Assembly: GCF_000423745.1 (NCBI RefSeq)
Contig: NZ_AUIO01000003.1
Coordinates: forward strand, 1-64,000
DNA from: Streptococcus plurextorum DSM 22810
Lineage (GTDB): Bacteria > Bacillota > Bacilli > Lactobacillales > Streptococcaceae
Length of the DNA: 64,000 nt
Direction of reading: 5' to 3'
A model generated the notes under the pieces. It did not search any database. It was given only the letters and a program-made list of their open reading frames with translations, and was not told the DNA's origin. The position numbers were made by a program, and so were the translations under genes. Shown one piece after another: positions 27,328 to 37,339 of this stretch; position 1 is the first letter of the stretch, and each line of letters starts with the position of its first letter.

Positions 27328-28632
27328 ATGACAAAGTCAACCACAACAAAAAATCCCACAATAGCAATGCTTTTGGGAATTATCCCTGGATTGGGACAAT
27401 GGTATAATGGGCAAAAAGCCAAAGCGCTTTTGCTAGGATTATTTTTCCTGTTGGAAATTGTTGAATGGGTAACTTTTGGGATCCCATCATTGGTAGGTTT
27501 GGTAACATTAGGTGATAAGCCTATGGTCGACCACTCGCTATTTCTTTTGATTAAAGGTTCAATGCAATTGATTGTTGCCTTGGTCACTGTTATCATTCAT
27601 GCGGCAAGTATGAGAGATGCCAAGCAAACTGCGGAACGTTTGAATCGAGGCGAAAAAGTTCCGATGACCTTTAAGGAAACCTTGAACAGTATTTATGAAA
27701 ATGGTTTTCCTTATTTGCTGATTATTCCAGCCTATCTAGCAATGGCATTTGCGATTGTTTTCCCGGTTGTTGTAACGCTCTTTATTGCCTTTACAAACTA
27801 TGATTTCCGTCACATTCCACCACAAAAACTATTGGATTGGGTTGGCGGTAAAAACTTTGTTAATATGGTATCCTTGAGCACTTTCCGCAAGGCTTTTGGA
27901 TCCGTTTTGTCTTGGACGTTTATTTGGACGTTTGCTGCATCGACACTTCAAATTGTCATCGGAGTTGCGACAGCTATTATTGCTAACCAATCCTTTATCA
28001 AAGGGAAACGTATTTTTGGGGTTATCTTCCTTTTGCCTTGGGCGGTTCCAGCTTTTATCTCTATCATGAGTTTTGGTAACTTCTTTAATGACTCTATCGG
28101 AGCGATGAACGTTCAAGTTCTTCCATTTATTGAAAAACTTCTCCCATTCCTTGATTTTGGTATTATTCCTTGGAAAACGGATGCAACCTTTACCAAAATA
28201 GCCTTGATCATGATTCAAGGTTGGTTAGGATTCCCATATATTTATGTCTTGGTTTCTGGTATTTTACAATCTATTCCAGCAGACCTTTACGAAGCGGCGA
28301 CAGTAGATGGGGCAACCGCATGGCAAAAATTCCGTAAGATTACCCTCCCGATGGTTCTAGCTGTTGCAGCACCAACCTTTATTTCACAATACACCTTCAA
28401 CTTTAACAACTTCTCCATCATTTACCTCTTTAACAACGGTGGACCAGGTTCTGTTGGTGGAGGTGCAGGTGCGACGGATATTTTGATTTCATGGATTTAT
28501 AAATTGACAACTCAAACATCGCCACAATTTTCAATGGCTTCAGCGGTGACCTTGGTCATTTCATTGATTGTTATTTCGGTGTCTTTGATTAGCTTTAAGA
28601 AATTCAATGCTTTTGATATGGGGGATAAATAA
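27328..28632 (+). CDS. malC: Maltodextrin ABC permease MalC (MalF-like)
   Basis: Encodes a 434-residue MalF-type permease. An N-terminal extension of about 110 residues with hydrophobic helices precedes the six-helix core (about 125-430). The EAA loop YEAATVDGATAWQKF near residue 320 contacts the ATPase. A long periplasmic-type loop is replaced by a shorter external segment, as in Gram-positives. It pairs with MalD, whose start abuts its stop. Confidence 0.93.
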   Translation: MTKSTTTKNPTIAMLLGIIPGLGQWYNGQKAKALLLGLFFLLEIVEWVTFGIPSLVGLVTLGDKPMVDHSLFLLIKGSMQLIVALVTVIIHAASMRDAKQTAERLNRGEKVPMTFKETLNSIYENGFPYLLIIPAYLAMAFAIVFPVVVTLFIAFTNYDFRHIPPQKLLDWVGGKNFVNMVSLSTFRKAFGSVLSWTFIWTFAASTLQIVIGVATAIIANQSFIKGKRIFGVIFLLPWAVPAFISIMSFGNFFNDSIGAMNVQVLPFIEKLLPFLDFGIIPWKTDATFTKIALIMIQGWLGFPYIYVLVSGILQSIPADLYEAATVDGATAWQKFRKITLPMVLAVAAPTFISQYTFNFNNFSIIYLFNNGGPGSVGGGAGATDILISWIYKLTTQTSPQFSMASAVTLVISLIVISVSLISFKKFNAFDMGDK

Positions 28633-29490
28633 ATGACGAAACCTCGTGTGACAAATTCACTAAAAATGAAACGTTTCTGGACACAATTCTGGACTTACTT
28701 TTATTTAGCAGTCTTATCAGTCATTATTCTATTTCCGTTGGCGGTGACCATTAGCTCAGCTTTTCGTCCAGGAAATGTAACAGCCTTTACCTTAGATTTT
28801 GCTACTGAATGGACCTTTGCAAATTTTGAGCGTTTGTTCAGTGACACCTTATATGGAAAATGGTATCTTAATACCTTGATTGTAGCTGTTTTGACGATGG
28901 CGATTCAAGTGACTGTCATTACCTTGACTGGATATGCTTACAGTCGCTATAACTTTATCGGTCGCAAGAAGAGTCTGATGTTTTTCTTGATTATTCAGAT
29001 GGTGCCAACAATGGCAGCCTTGACAGCTTATTTTGTAATGGCTTGGCTATTTAATGCTCTCAACCAATATTGGTTCCTTATCCTTATCTATGTGGGTGGA
29101 GGGATTCCGATGAATGCTTGGTTGATGAAAGGTTACTTTGATACGGTGCCTTACGACCTCGATGAATCAGCTAAGCTAGATGGTGCAGGGCATTTCCGAA
29201 TCTTTTATCAGATTGTACTTCCATTGGTACGTCCTATGATTGCTGTACAAGCACTCTGGGCATTTATGGGACCATTTGGGGACTACATGCTATCAAAATT
29301 CTTGTTGCGCTCACCAGAAAATTACACGGTAGCAGTAGGTCTACAAACCTTCATCTCAGATGCTAAAAACCAAAGAGTGACGCTGTTTGCGGCGGGAGCT
29401 ATTCTGATTGCTGTTCCAATCTCTGTCTTGTTCTTCTTCCTACAAAAGAACTTCGTTTCTGGTTTGACCAATGGGGGAACTAAAGGTTAG
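28633..29490 (+). CDS. malD: Maltodextrin ABC permease MalD (MalG-like)
   Basis: Encodes a 285-residue permease with six predicted transmembrane helices and the EAA motif [16 protein letters not shown] near residue 176. It begins on the base after the malC stop and has its own weak ribosome binding site in the malC end. With MalC it forms the membrane channel for maltodextrin uptake. Confidence 0.93.
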   Translation: MTKPRVTNSLKMKRFWTQFWTYFYLAVLSVIILFPLAVTISSAFRPGNVTAFTLDFATEWTFANFERLFSDTLYGKWYLNTLIVAVLTMAIQVTVITLTGYAYSRYNFIGRKKSLMFFLIIQMVPTMAALTAYFVMAWLFNALNQYWFLILIYVGGGIPMNAWLMKGYFDTVPYDLDESAKLDGAGHFRIFYQIVLPLVRPMIAVQALWAFMGPFGDYMLSKFLLRSPENYTVAVGLQTFISDAKNQRVTLFAAGAILIAVPISVLFFFLQKNFVSGLTNGGTKG

Positions 29491-29578
29491 GAACTTTTAT
29501 GACTTAGAAAGCACTTATGCTGTTGGGTAAACACATAGGTGCTTACTATTATGATTAGAACTTGAAAGGAGCCAGACG

Positions 29579-30397
29579 ATGAAAGTGCCATTTCCCTTTT
29601 CTTATTTTGGGCATATGATAAAGCCCAGAAAGATTTTTGATGGTCGCAATTCTTATAAGTGGTGGCAGGTATTAGTGCTGGTCATCTTTCTCAATAGTTT
29701 GATTTTATTTCCTGTCAGTCTTCATTACGCTAAGCTTGAAACTTATGATATGGAAAGGATTGTGACGCGAGGTCTTGCTTCTGTTACGAACGAAACCTAC
29801 CATACCTTACAAGAAGGTAGTATTGAAGACGGGCGTTTTACAGGAACTAGCCAGTTTTCTGAGACAGAAGAATCTCTGATAGCTGTCTTACCGAGCAAAG
29901 AGCTAGAAGAGGTTGCACTTAAGAATGGCAAATATGTCTTATTACTCAAAGAAGATAGGTGGCTGTTTTCCTATCCAGACGGCCAAGTGCTAGAAGCCCC
30001 CTTATCTGGAAATAAGGCTTTGTCGACCTTGAAAACGGCTAAAGATGTTCGAGCCTTTGTTAATAATCAGTGGTTTTCAAGTCACAAACCTCTTGTTTTT
30101 CTCTTTTTGATGATGGTTTATACAGCGCTTCTCTATGTTGGAACTCTTCTTCTTTTGGGGGCAGGAAGCCTTACCTTATATGTGACTAGAAAAGCTAAGA
30201 TTTTTGATTTGAGAACTTTTGGAGAATGCCTAGGCCTTTTGGTCAATTGTATGGGATTACCGAGTTTGTTGGCCCTTGTGGCTGCTGGGATGGGGCTTGT
30301 TGATAATCCTATTTTATTGATGAATATTCAAGTTTTTGGTACTTTATTGGTATTGATGTTAGTCCTTTATCGTACAGGATTTAGGGATAAAAAGTAG
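29579..30397 (+). CDS. malA: Maltodextrin utilisation membrane protein MalA (DUF1189)
   Basis: Encodes a 272-residue membrane protein of the DUF1189 family. One hydrophobic helix lies near residues 22-45, then an extracellular-type domain (about 50-170) and three to four helices at the C-terminus. Pneumococcal MalA holds the same place between malD and malR, but its biochemical role is unclear. AAGGAG precedes the ATG. It ends 15 bases before malR. Confidence 0.82.
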   Translation: MKVPFPFSYFGHMIKPRKIFDGRNSYKWWQVLVLVIFLNSLILFPVSLHYAKLETYDMERIVTRGLASVTNETYHTLQEGSIEDGRFTGTSQFSETEESLIAVLPSKELEEVALKNGKYVLLLKEDRWLFSYPDGQVLEAPLSGNKALSTLKTAKDVRAFVNNQWFSSHKPLVFLFLMMVYTALLYVGTLLLLGAGSLTLYVTRKAKIFDLRTFGECLGLLVNCMGLPSLLALVAAGMGLVDNPILLMNIQVFGTLLVLMLVLYRTGFRDKK

Positions 30398-30412
30398 ACG
30401 AAAGGAGCTGCT

Positions 30413-31441
30413 ATGGTTACAATTAAGGATGTTGCCGAGAGAGCAGGGGTCAATCCCTCTACAGTTAGCCGCGCTCTGAAAGATAGTTCGACCATCTCTC
30501 AAAAAACAAAAGATCGTGTCAAAAAAGCTATGCAAGATCTGGGCTATGTTCCAAACGTAGCTGCCAAGATGTTAGCGAGCGGCCTCACACATGCTGTGGG
30601 CGTCATTTTTCCCCCCTTGTCAAATGAGGAACGTGTCAGTCATCCCTTCTTCATGGAAATTTTAACGGTTATCAATGACGAAGCGAAAAAACGTGATTTC
30701 ACAGTATCGATTGCGACAGGCACCAGTGTTATTGAACTTCAAAAACAAGTAGAACTCATGTATCGGCAACGATTGGTAGATGGTTTTATTGTGCTTTATT
30801 CGTCCACAAATGACCCTGTACGTCATTATTTAATGAATAATAATATTCCATTTGTCATTGTTGGGCAGCCAGAAGAGTTTGAAAATGAAGTGACTTATAT
30901 TGACAACGATAACCAACTGATGTCAAAAACGGCGGTTAATTATCTCCACGAAAAGGGTCATGATAGGATTTTATTTGTAACGGACGATTTGACTAGTGAG
31001 ATTTTCTCAGAACGCTATCTTGGTTATACAAAGGGGATCATCAAGTCTAGACTTGAAGTTCATGAAGCTGTCCTCTTTGATCGTAAAGATGAGGAGTCTG
31101 TGGAACGCTTTTATCAGATTATTAAAGATACAAAGGTGACTGCCATGATTATTATTGATGATATGCTGGCGCTTAGAATTATGCAATTTTTATCATTTCG
31201 AGGAATTAATGTGCCTGAACACATGTCGCTCATTTCTTTTAATAATTCGGTTTATGCTAAAATCATGCATCCTTACTTGACGACTTTTGATATCAACGTT
31301 AAGAGTCTTGGGCGTTCTAGTTTATCACACCTTTTAGATATGGTTGAGAATAAGCTGACACATACGGAACGAGTGGTTATTCCTTTTCTTCTCAAAGAGA
31401 GAGAATCGGTGTGTGACTTGAGCCGTGAAGAAAAAATCTGA
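30413..31441 (+). CDS. malR: Maltose operon repressor MalR (LacI family)
   Basis: Encodes a 342-residue LacI/GalR-family repressor. The N-terminal helix-turn-helix and hinge read TIKDVAERAGVNPSTVSRAL to about residue 60; a periplasmic-binding-like sensor domain fills the rest. In pneumococcus MalR represses the maltodextrin promoters and releases on maltose or maltodextrin. Here, matching operators are seen at 22719, 24117 and about 31478. AAGGAG precedes the ATG. The gene's stop codon lies inside its own terminator. Confidence 0.92.
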   Translation: MVTIKDVAERAGVNPSTVSRALKDSSTISQKTKDRVKKAMQDLGYVPNVAAKMLASGLTHAVGVIFPPLSNEERVSHPFFMEILTVINDEAKKRDFTVSIATGTSVIELQKQVELMYRQRLVDGFIVLYSSTNDPVRHYLMNNNIPFVIVGQPEEFENEVTYIDNDNQLMSKTAVNYLHEKGHDRILFVTDDLTSEIFSERYLGYTKGIIKSRLEVHEAVLFDRKDEESVERFYQIIKDTKVTAMIIIDDMLALRIMQFLSFRGINVPEHMSLISFNNSVYAKIMHPYLTTFDINVKSLGRSSLSHLLDMVENKLTHTERVVIPFLLKERESVCDLSREEKI

Positions 31442-31460
31442 GAAAATCTCGGATTTTTTT
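31431..31460 (+). terminator. malR terminator
   Basis: A 13-bp stem with AAA loop and a long T run overlaps the malR stop codon (31439-31441). Confidence 0.85.
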
Positions 31461-31470
31461 GTGTTTAGGC

Positions 31471-31499
31471 TTGACTTATGCAACCGCTTGCGTTAAACT
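31471..31499 (+). promoter_or_regulatory. malQP promoter with MalR-type operator
   Basis: TTGACT at 31471-31476 and TAAACT at 31494-31499, spaced 17. The spacer contains GCAACCGCTTGC (31480-31491), a near-palindromic LacI-family site matching the other two in the core CGCTTGC. Confidence 0.72.
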
Positions 31500-31530
31500 A
31501 TAACTGTAACTGACAGAAAGGACTTATTTT

Positions 31531-33039
31531 ATGACCAATCGTACTAGTGGCGTCTTAATGCATATCACCTCACTCCCAGGGAAGTTTGGTATTGGAACTT
31601 TTGGACAGTCTGCCTATGACTTTGTTGATTTCTTGGTAGAAACCAAGCAGACCTATTGGCAGATTCTCCCTCTTACAACGACAAGTTACGGGGATTCTCC
31701 TTACCAATCTTTTTCTGCCATTGCAGGAAATACCCATCTGATTGACTTTGACCTTTTAGCAGAGGAAAATCTTCTAGCAAATTTTGATTACCAGGATGTT
31801 AATTTCGGAGATAATCCAGAGCAAGTGGATTATGCTTTAATCTATGAAGCACGTCGTCCTATCTTGGAAAGAGCAGTCAAAAATTTCTTGAGCGATGACA
31901 AAGGCAAATTGGCCTTCCAAGAGTTTGAAAAAGCTAACTCTTCTTGGTTGACTGATTATGCTGAATTTATGGCTATCAAAGAACATTTTGGAAACAAGGC
32001 TCTTCAGGAGTGGGAAGATAAAAAAGTTGTTGCTCGCAATGAAGAAGTACTCGAAAAATACCGCTTGGACTTAGCAGAGCAAATTGACTACTTTAAAGTG
32101 ACCCAATATTTCTTCTTTAGTCAGTGGAAGCAGTTGAAAGACTATGCTAATAAAAACCACATCAAGATTATCGGAGATATGCCCATTTACGTTTCGGCTG
32201 ATAGTGTAGAAGTTTGGACCAAACCACAGCTCTTCAAACTAGATAGTGAGCGTAAGCCGCTTTATGTTGCAGGTGTTCCAGCAGATAACTTCTCTGAAGA
32301 TGGTCAGCTTTGGGGTAATCCTATTTACAATTGGGAAGAACATGAAAAAACAGGCTACAATTGGTGGATTTATCGCATTCACGAAAGTTTTAAACTTTAT
32401 GATGTACTGCGGATTGACCACTTCAAAGGCTTCTCAGACTACTGGCAGGTAGCAGGAGATGCAGAAGTAGCTAAAGTCGGTACTTGGGAACCAGGTCCAG
32501 GCTATGCTCTTTTCAAAGCTGTTAAGGAAACTCTAGGTGATTTGCCGATTATTGCAGAAGACCTTGGAAATATTGATGCTAAGGCTCGTAAGCTTCTAGC
32601 AGACTGCGGATATCCGGGCATGAAAATTCTAGAATTTGGCTTTTTCGACGTGACTGGAAAGAGCATTGATGCCCCGCATCGTTGTATTCCAAATTCGGTT
32701 GCCTATACAGGTACCCACGATAATGAGGTGGTCAATGGATGGTATCATAATCTTGAGCCAGAACAACAAGAATATGTCGATGCTTATACTCACCGCAAGC
32801 CAATTGAAAAGGTTAGCCAGGCTATGCTTCGTGTTCTTTTTGCGACAGTTAGTGATACAGCAATCGCTACCATGCAAGATATTCTGGATTTAGGTGAGGA
32901 TAGCCGTATGAATACACCTTCGACCATAGGTGGTAACTGGCAGTGGCGCATGAATCCTGACGATTTAACCCAAGAACGCAAAGACTTCTTAACCAAAATG
33001 ACATTACTATATCAACGAGGAAATGAAAACCATGATTAA
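31531..33039 (+). CDS. malQ: 4-alpha-glucanotransferase MalQ
   Basis: Encodes a 502-residue GH77 amylomaltase that disproportionates maltodextrins so that MalP can degrade them. Motifs: [12 protein letters not shown] near residue 55, [15 protein letters not shown] near 216, [10 protein letters not shown] with the nucleophile Asp near 293, and IAEDLGN with the acid Glu near 340, then TGTHDNEV near 392. Length is standard. Its last codons overlap the start of malP. Confidence 0.95.
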   Translation: MTNRTSGVLMHITSLPGKFGIGTFGQSAYDFVDFLVETKQTYWQILPLTTTSYGDSPYQSFSAIAGNTHLIDFDLLAEENLLANFDYQDVNFGDNPEQVDYALIYEARRPILERAVKNFLSDDKGKLAFQEFEKANSSWLTDYAEFMAIKEHFGNKALQEWEDKKVVARNEEVLEKYRLDLAEQIDYFKVTQYFFFSQWKQLKDYANKNHIKIIGDMPIYVSADSVEVWTKPQLFKLDSERKPLYVAGVPADNFSEDGQLWGNPIYNWEEHEKTGYNWWIYRIHESFKLYDVLRIDHFKGFSDYWQVAGDAEVAKVGTWEPGPGYALFKAVKETLGDLPIIAEDLGNIDAKARKLLADCGYPGMKILEFGFFDVTGKSIDAPHRCIPNSVAYTGTHDNEVVNGWYHNLEPEQQEYVDAYTHRKPIEKVSQAMLRVLFATVSDTAIATMQDILDLGEDSRMNTPSTIGGNWQWRMNPDDLTQERKDFLTKMTLLYQRGNENHD

Positions 33040-35296
33040 CTTTACAACATTTGCAGAAAGCAAGGCCAACAAGAAATTAGCAGATATGACCAATGAAGAA
33101 ATCTATCTTCAGTTGCTCAACTATGTCAAATTGTCAGCGGCAGATATGCCAAAAAACACTGGTAAACGCAAGGTTTACTACATCTCAGCAGAGTTCCTTA
33201 TCGGTAAACTCTTGTCAAACAACTTGATCAACTTGGGTGTTTACAAGGACATTCAGGCAGAATTGGCAGCGGCTGGCAAGTCTTTGGCACAAGTTGAAGA
33301 CGTGGAACCTGAACCGTCACTTGGTAACGGTGGACTTGGCCGTTTGGCATCTTGCTTCGTGGATTCTATGTCAACACTTGCTATCAACGGTGAGGGTGTT
33401 GGTCTTAACTACCACTGTGGTCTCTTCAAACAAGTCTTTAAGGACAACCAACAAGATGCAGAGCCAAACTTCTGGATTGAAAACGATTCTTGGTTGATTC
33501 CAACGACAATCAGCTATGATGTACCTTTCAAAAACTTTACATTAACATCTAAATTGGACCGTTTGGACATCCTTGGTTACAAGAAAGACACTAAAAACTA
33601 CCTCAACTTATTCGATATCCAGTCTGTCAACTATGGCTTGATTGAAAATGGCATCAGCTTTGACAAGACGGCTATTCAAGAAAACTTGACCCTCTTCTTG
33701 TACCCAGATGATTCAGATAAAAATGGTGAATTGCTCCGCATTTACCAACAATACTTCATGGTATCAAATGCTGCTCAACTTTTGATTGATGAAGCAATTG
33801 AGCGCGGTTCAAACTTGCATGACTTGGCTGACTACGCTTATGTGCAAATCAACGATACTCACCCATCAATGGTGATTCCTGAGTTGATCCGTCTTTTGAC
33901 TGAAAAACATGGTATTGAATTTGCGGAAGCAGTTGCCATCGTTAAGAATATGACTGGTTACACCAACCACACTATCTTGGCGGAAGCCCTTGAAAAATGG
34001 CCACTTGAGTTCCTTGAAGAAGTGGTGCCGCACTTGGTTGATATTATCAAAGAATTGGATGCTCTTATTCGTGCAGAAATTAAAGACCCAGCAGTCCAAA
34101 TCATTGATGAATCAGGTCGTGTACACATGGCTCACATGGATATCCACTTCTCTAACTCAGTGAACGGTGTAGCTGCGCTTCACACAGAAATCCTCAAAAA
34201 CTCTGAATTGAAAGCTTTCTACGAGCTTTACCCAGAAAAATTCAACAACAAGACAAACGGTATCACCTTCCGCCGTTGGTTGGAATTTGCCAACCAAGAC
34301 CTTGCTGACTACATCAAGGAATTAATTGGCGATGAGTATTTGACAGATGCGACGAAACTTGAGAAATTGCTTGCCTTTGCAGATGACAAGGAAGTTCATG
34401 CTAAGTTGGCGGAAATCAAACACAACAACAAGTTGGCTCTTAAACGCTACCTCAAAGATAACAAGGGTATCGAATTGGACGAAAACTCGATCATCGATAC
34501 ACAAATCAAGCGTTTCCACGAGTACAAACGCCAGCAAATGAATGCCTTGTATGTGATTCACAAGTATCTTGAAATCAAAAACGGCAACCTGCCAAAACGT
34601 AAAATCACTGTTATCTTCGGTGGTAAGGCAGCCCCTGCTTACGTGATTGCCCAAGACATCATTCACTTGATCCTCTGCTTGTCTGAGTTGATCAACAATG
34701 ACCCAGAAGTCAGCAAGTACCTCAACGTTCACTTGGTAGAAAACTACAACGTTACTGTTGCTGAAAAACTCATTCCTGCGACAGATATTTCTGAGCAAAT
34801 CTCATTGGCTTCTAAAGAAGCATCAGGTACTGGTAACATGAAATTCATGCTCAACGGTGCTTTGACACTTGGTACTATGGACGGTGCCAACGTTGAGATT
34901 GCAGAGTTGGCTGGCATGGACAATATCTATACATTTGGTAAGGATTCAGATACCATTATCGACTTGTACGACAAGGCTGGTTACGTATCTGCGGATTACT
35001 ACAACGGCGATGCCAACATCAAACGTGCGGTTGACTTTATCGTCAGCGATGAAGTTCTTGCTCTTGGAAATGAAGAACGTCTTGGTCGCTTGCACCATGA
35101 ATTGATTTCGAAAGACTGGTTCATGACCTTGATTGACTTGGCAGAGTACATTGAAGTCAAAGAGCAAGTCTTTGCAGACTACGAAGATCAAGAATCTTGG
35201 AACAAGAAAGTTGTTCACAACATCGCCAAAGCTGGATTCTTCTCATCAGACCGTACCATTGAACAGTACAATCAAGACATCTGGCACAGTAAGTAA
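33032..35296 (+). CDS. malP: Maltodextrin/glycogen phosphorylase
   Basis: Encodes a 754-residue GT35 alpha-glucan phosphorylase that releases glucose-1-phosphate. [19 protein letters not shown] near residue 90 and the PLP-lysine region [16 protein letters not shown] near 601 are typical, as is NGITFRRWL near 406. The ATG at 33032, inside the end of malQ, gives the family start ([11 protein letters not shown]); an ATG at 33023 is possible. Overlap with malQ shows coupled translation. Often named glgP. Confidence 0.95.
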   Translation: MINFTTFAESKANKKLADMTNEEIYLQLLNYVKLSAADMPKNTGKRKVYYISAEFLIGKLLSNNLINLGVYKDIQAELAAAGKSLAQVEDVEPEPSLGNGGLGRLASCFVDSMSTLAINGEGVGLNYHCGLFKQVFKDNQQDAEPNFWIENDSWLIPTTISYDVPFKNFTLTSKLDRLDILGYKKDTKNYLNLFDIQSVNYGLIENGISFDKTAIQENLTLFLYPDDSDKNGELLRIYQQYFMVSNAAQLLIDEAIERGSNLHDLADYAYVQINDTHPSMVIPELIRLLTEKHGIEFAEAVAIVKNMTGYTNHTILAEALEKWPLEFLEEVVPHLVDIIKELDALIRAEIKDPAVQIIDESGRVHMAHMDIHFSNSVNGVAALHTEILKNSELKAFYELYPEKFNNKTNGITFRRWLEFANQDLADYIKELIGDEYLTDATKLEKLLAFADDKEVHAKLAEIKHNNKLALKRYLKDNKGIELDENSIIDTQIKRFHEYKRQQMNALYVIHKYLEIKNGNLPKRKITVIFGGKAAPAYVIAQDIIHLILCLSELINNDPEVSKYLNVHLVENYNVTVAEKLIPATDISEQISLASKEASGTGNMKFMLNGALTLGTMDGANVEIAELAGMDNIYTFGKDSDTIIDLYDKAGYVSADYYNGDANIKRAVDFIVSDEVLALGNEERLGRLHHELISKDWFMTLIDLAEYIEVKEQVFADYEDQESWNKKVVHNIAKAGFFSSDRTIEQYNQDIWHSK

Positions 35297-35304
35297 TCTA
35301 AAAC

Positions 35305-35337
35305 AAAAGAATGTTCCTGAGCGGGAACATTCTTTTT
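35305..35337 (+). terminator. malQP terminator
   Basis: AAAAGAATGTTCC pairs with GGAACATTCTTTT around a short loop, ending in T5. It is probably also used by the convergent gntR-type gene. Confidence 0.88.
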
Positions 35338-35344
35338 GTAGTTT

Positions 35345-36052
35345 TTACCGTTTAGCCATAGAGACAAAGGTGACCTTGTCTGGTCGGTAGGTAATGGTGC
35401 CGTACTGGAAGGGGCGACCGTCTGCCAGGTAGGTGGTACTGGTGACGGAGACCACCATGTCGTAGCCTGCCAGGTCTAGCAAGGATTTTTCTTCCTCTGT
35501 CGCAAAGCGGAAGGAGATTTCCCGACGAGAATGGGAGATTTGCAAGCCCAGGTCTTCTTCTAAATAGCGATAGATAGAGCTTTCAGCGACTTCCTTGTTG
35601 AGATAGGGGACAATCCTACGGTCGAAGTAGGAGATTTCATATTCCAAGCGTTCGCCGTCAATAGTGCGGACCCGACCGACCCGATAGAGGTCGTTTTTTT
35701 CATCCACCTCCAGCTCCTTCATAGCAGGCTCCACTCCCTGTACAATATAAAGAGCAGTTAGCTGGGTGGAAATGTCATGGTGGGAGGAACGGTTGAGCTC
35801 ACTCACCGTCTTTAGTTCAGACAGATAGGGCTTGCGGACCAAGTGATGATCCAAAATGATGGAGTTTCGCCCCTGGCGTTTTTGGATATAGCCGTCCATT
35901 TCCAAGAGAGATAGGGCCTTGCGAATGGTGTCCTTGGAATAGGAGTAGATGTCCATCAGCTCATTTTCGGTCGGTAGTTCCTGGTTGGCCTTCCAGATAT
36001 CCTGTTCAATTTTTTCCTTGATGTCAGTGTAGACTTTTTTATACTTACTCAT
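35345..36052 (-). CDS. GntR-family regulator, TreR-like (UTRA domain)
   Basis: Encodes a 235-residue GntR/HutC-type repressor: an N-terminal winged helix (PTENELMDIYSYSKDTIRKAL near residue 26) and a C-terminal UTRA sugar-phosphate sensor domain. Blocks such as SIYRYLEEDLGLQISHSRREI near 158 and the C-terminal FVSMAKR resemble TreR, the trehalose-6-phosphate repressor. It is divergent from an EEP-family gene and a PTS gene, which it probably controls. No trehalose-6-phosphate hydrolase is present, so the true inducer may be another sugar phosphate. Hence I give no symbol. Confidence 0.85.
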   Translation of the reverse strand: MSKYKKVYTDIKEKIEQDIWKANQELPTENELMDIYSYSKDTIRKALSLLEMDGYIQKRQGRNSIILDHHLVRKPYLSELKTVSELNRSSHHDISTQLTALYIVQGVEPAMKELEVDEKNDLYRVGRVRTIDGERLEYEISYFDRRIVPYLNKEVAESSIYRYLEEDLGLQISHSRREISFRFATEEEKSLLDLAGYDMVVSVTSTTYLADGRPFQYGTITYRPDKVTFVSMAKR

Positions 36053-36159
36053 CGTATCGCTTCCTGGTCTTCCTATTTACTGATATAGTCATTTGAATTA
36101 GCTTTGATATTTCGTTACTTTGGGCTTGCCGTACTCTACGAAAGTGGGAGCGAGAAAGA

Positions 36160-36270
36160 ACTCAACCATTCAAAAAAGTGTTCGTCTTCCCGCCCCCGAA
36201 CAGTTGATTAGGCCAGATTTGAAGTGTTAAACACGAACAAATCTGCCAATCAACCACTGCGTTGAGCTGT
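36160..36270. repeat. Inverted-repeat intergenic element, S. suis-like
   Basis: Nested inverted repeats: CTCAAC near 36164 with GTTGAG near 36261, and GTTGATT...CCAGATTT (36203-36220) with AAATCTG.CAATCAAC (36239-36254). The preceding sequence near 36130-36150 (CTACGAAAGTGGGAGCGAG) looks like a dispersed repeat I associate with S. suis intergenic regions. A further GCTGG/CCAGC hairpin with T run lies near 36291-36315. A genome-wide copy count would confirm that it is a repeat. Confidence 0.5.
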
Positions 36271-36434
36271 TGACACTAATATTGAAAGGTGGTGCTGGAC
36301 TTGAGCCCAGCCTTTTATTTCCAACCTAGAACACCCTCTAGGCCTGCCCTCAGTTCCTTGTCTGAAAGCTCTTCATTCGACTATAGTATAGCACAAAGTG
36401 TACTAAAGGTCAGTATTTTGATAACCGACTCGAC

Positions 36435-36527
36435 TTTTCCGTAAAACATATAAAATTGTTACGGAAAACATTTGACAAATTCAAACGTTTCCGTTACAAT
36501 AAGACTATCAAAAGAAAACGCTTTACA
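36435..36527 (+). promoter_or_regulatory. EEP-PTS promoter with palindrome and cre-like site
   Basis: TTGACA at 36472-36477 and TACAAT at 36495-36500, spaced exactly 17, form a strong promoter. Upstream, TTTTCCGTAA (36435-36444) is perfectly inverted at 36459-36468 with a 14-base spacer, a candidate operator for the divergent GntR-type regulator. A cre-like GAAAACGCTTTAC lies at about 36513-36526, suggesting CcpA control. Confidence 0.6.
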
Positions 36528-36540
36528 GAAGGAGGGGAAA

Positions 36541-37331
36541 TGCACTTACTGACCATTAACGTTCATGCCTGGCTGGAAGAGGATCAAGAAGCCAAACTCG
36601 ACATTCTTGCTCAGACCATTGCAGAGAAGGACTATGACCTGATTGCCCTACAGGAAGTCAACCAGCTCATGTCCGCAAAAGCGGTCACCAGAGACTTGCG
36701 TGAAGACAATTACGGCCTAGCCCTTCTGGACAGATTGCGGCGTTTGGGTCGAAGGGACTATTCTTATTTTTGGAGCAATTCCCACATCGGCTACGACATC
36801 TATGACGAAGGCATTGCTATCCTGACCAAGCTTCCTGTCTATGAAGTGGATAGCTTTTATTGCAGCCAGCACCAGACGGCTGACTCTATCCTATCTCGCA
36901 AGATTCTGGGCCTCACAGTTGCTTATCAAGGGCAGTTGGTGGATGTCTATTCCTGTCACATCAACCTACCAGATTGTGTCGGGGAGGACCAGCTAGACAA
37001 TGTTCGCCAGATCGTCCAACGCAGTCAGTCGGGGAATTTGAAAATCCTCATGGGCGATTTCAACACCGATGCTCTGTCCAACAAGCCAGCCTATGAAGCC
37101 ATCAAGAATCTAGGACTCTATGACAGCTATGAGTTGGCACTAGAAAAAGATTCGGGAATCACCGTTGAAAAGGCTATTGACGGCTGGTCAGGCCATGCGG
37201 AAGAAAAACGACTGGACTACATTTTCTTAGACCAGGAAAGACCTGTCCAATCCAGCCGCGTTATCTTTAATGGGAAACATAAGGATATCATTTCCGACCA
37301 CTTTGGTGTGGAAGTAGAAGTAACAATTTAG
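36541..37331 (+). CDS. Endonuclease/exonuclease/phosphatase-family protein
   Basis: Encodes 263 residues of the EEP fold (DNase I-like phosphodiesterases). Characteristic metal and catalytic motifs are present: the Glu in IALQEVNQ near residue 39, GDFNTDA near 178 and the C-terminal SDHFGVEV near 254. There is no signal peptide, so it is cytosolic. It lies 8 bases before a sugar PTS gene and shares its promoter, so a phosphodiesterase or phosphatase role in sugar-phosphate use is plausible, though the substrate is unknown. The ATG at 36541 follows AAGGAGG; an ATG at 36456 would read through the promoter. Confidence 0.82.
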
Positions 37332-37339
37332 GAGGATAT

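Noticed and set aside
32203..35218. Long antisense frames within malQ and malP
   Set aside because: They lack ribosome binding sites and recognisable domains and follow from the codon bias of the real genes.
36456..36540. Longer start of the EEP-family protein
   Set aside because: This segment holds the -35 and -10 boxes and the operator candidate; AAGGAGG lies right before 36541.
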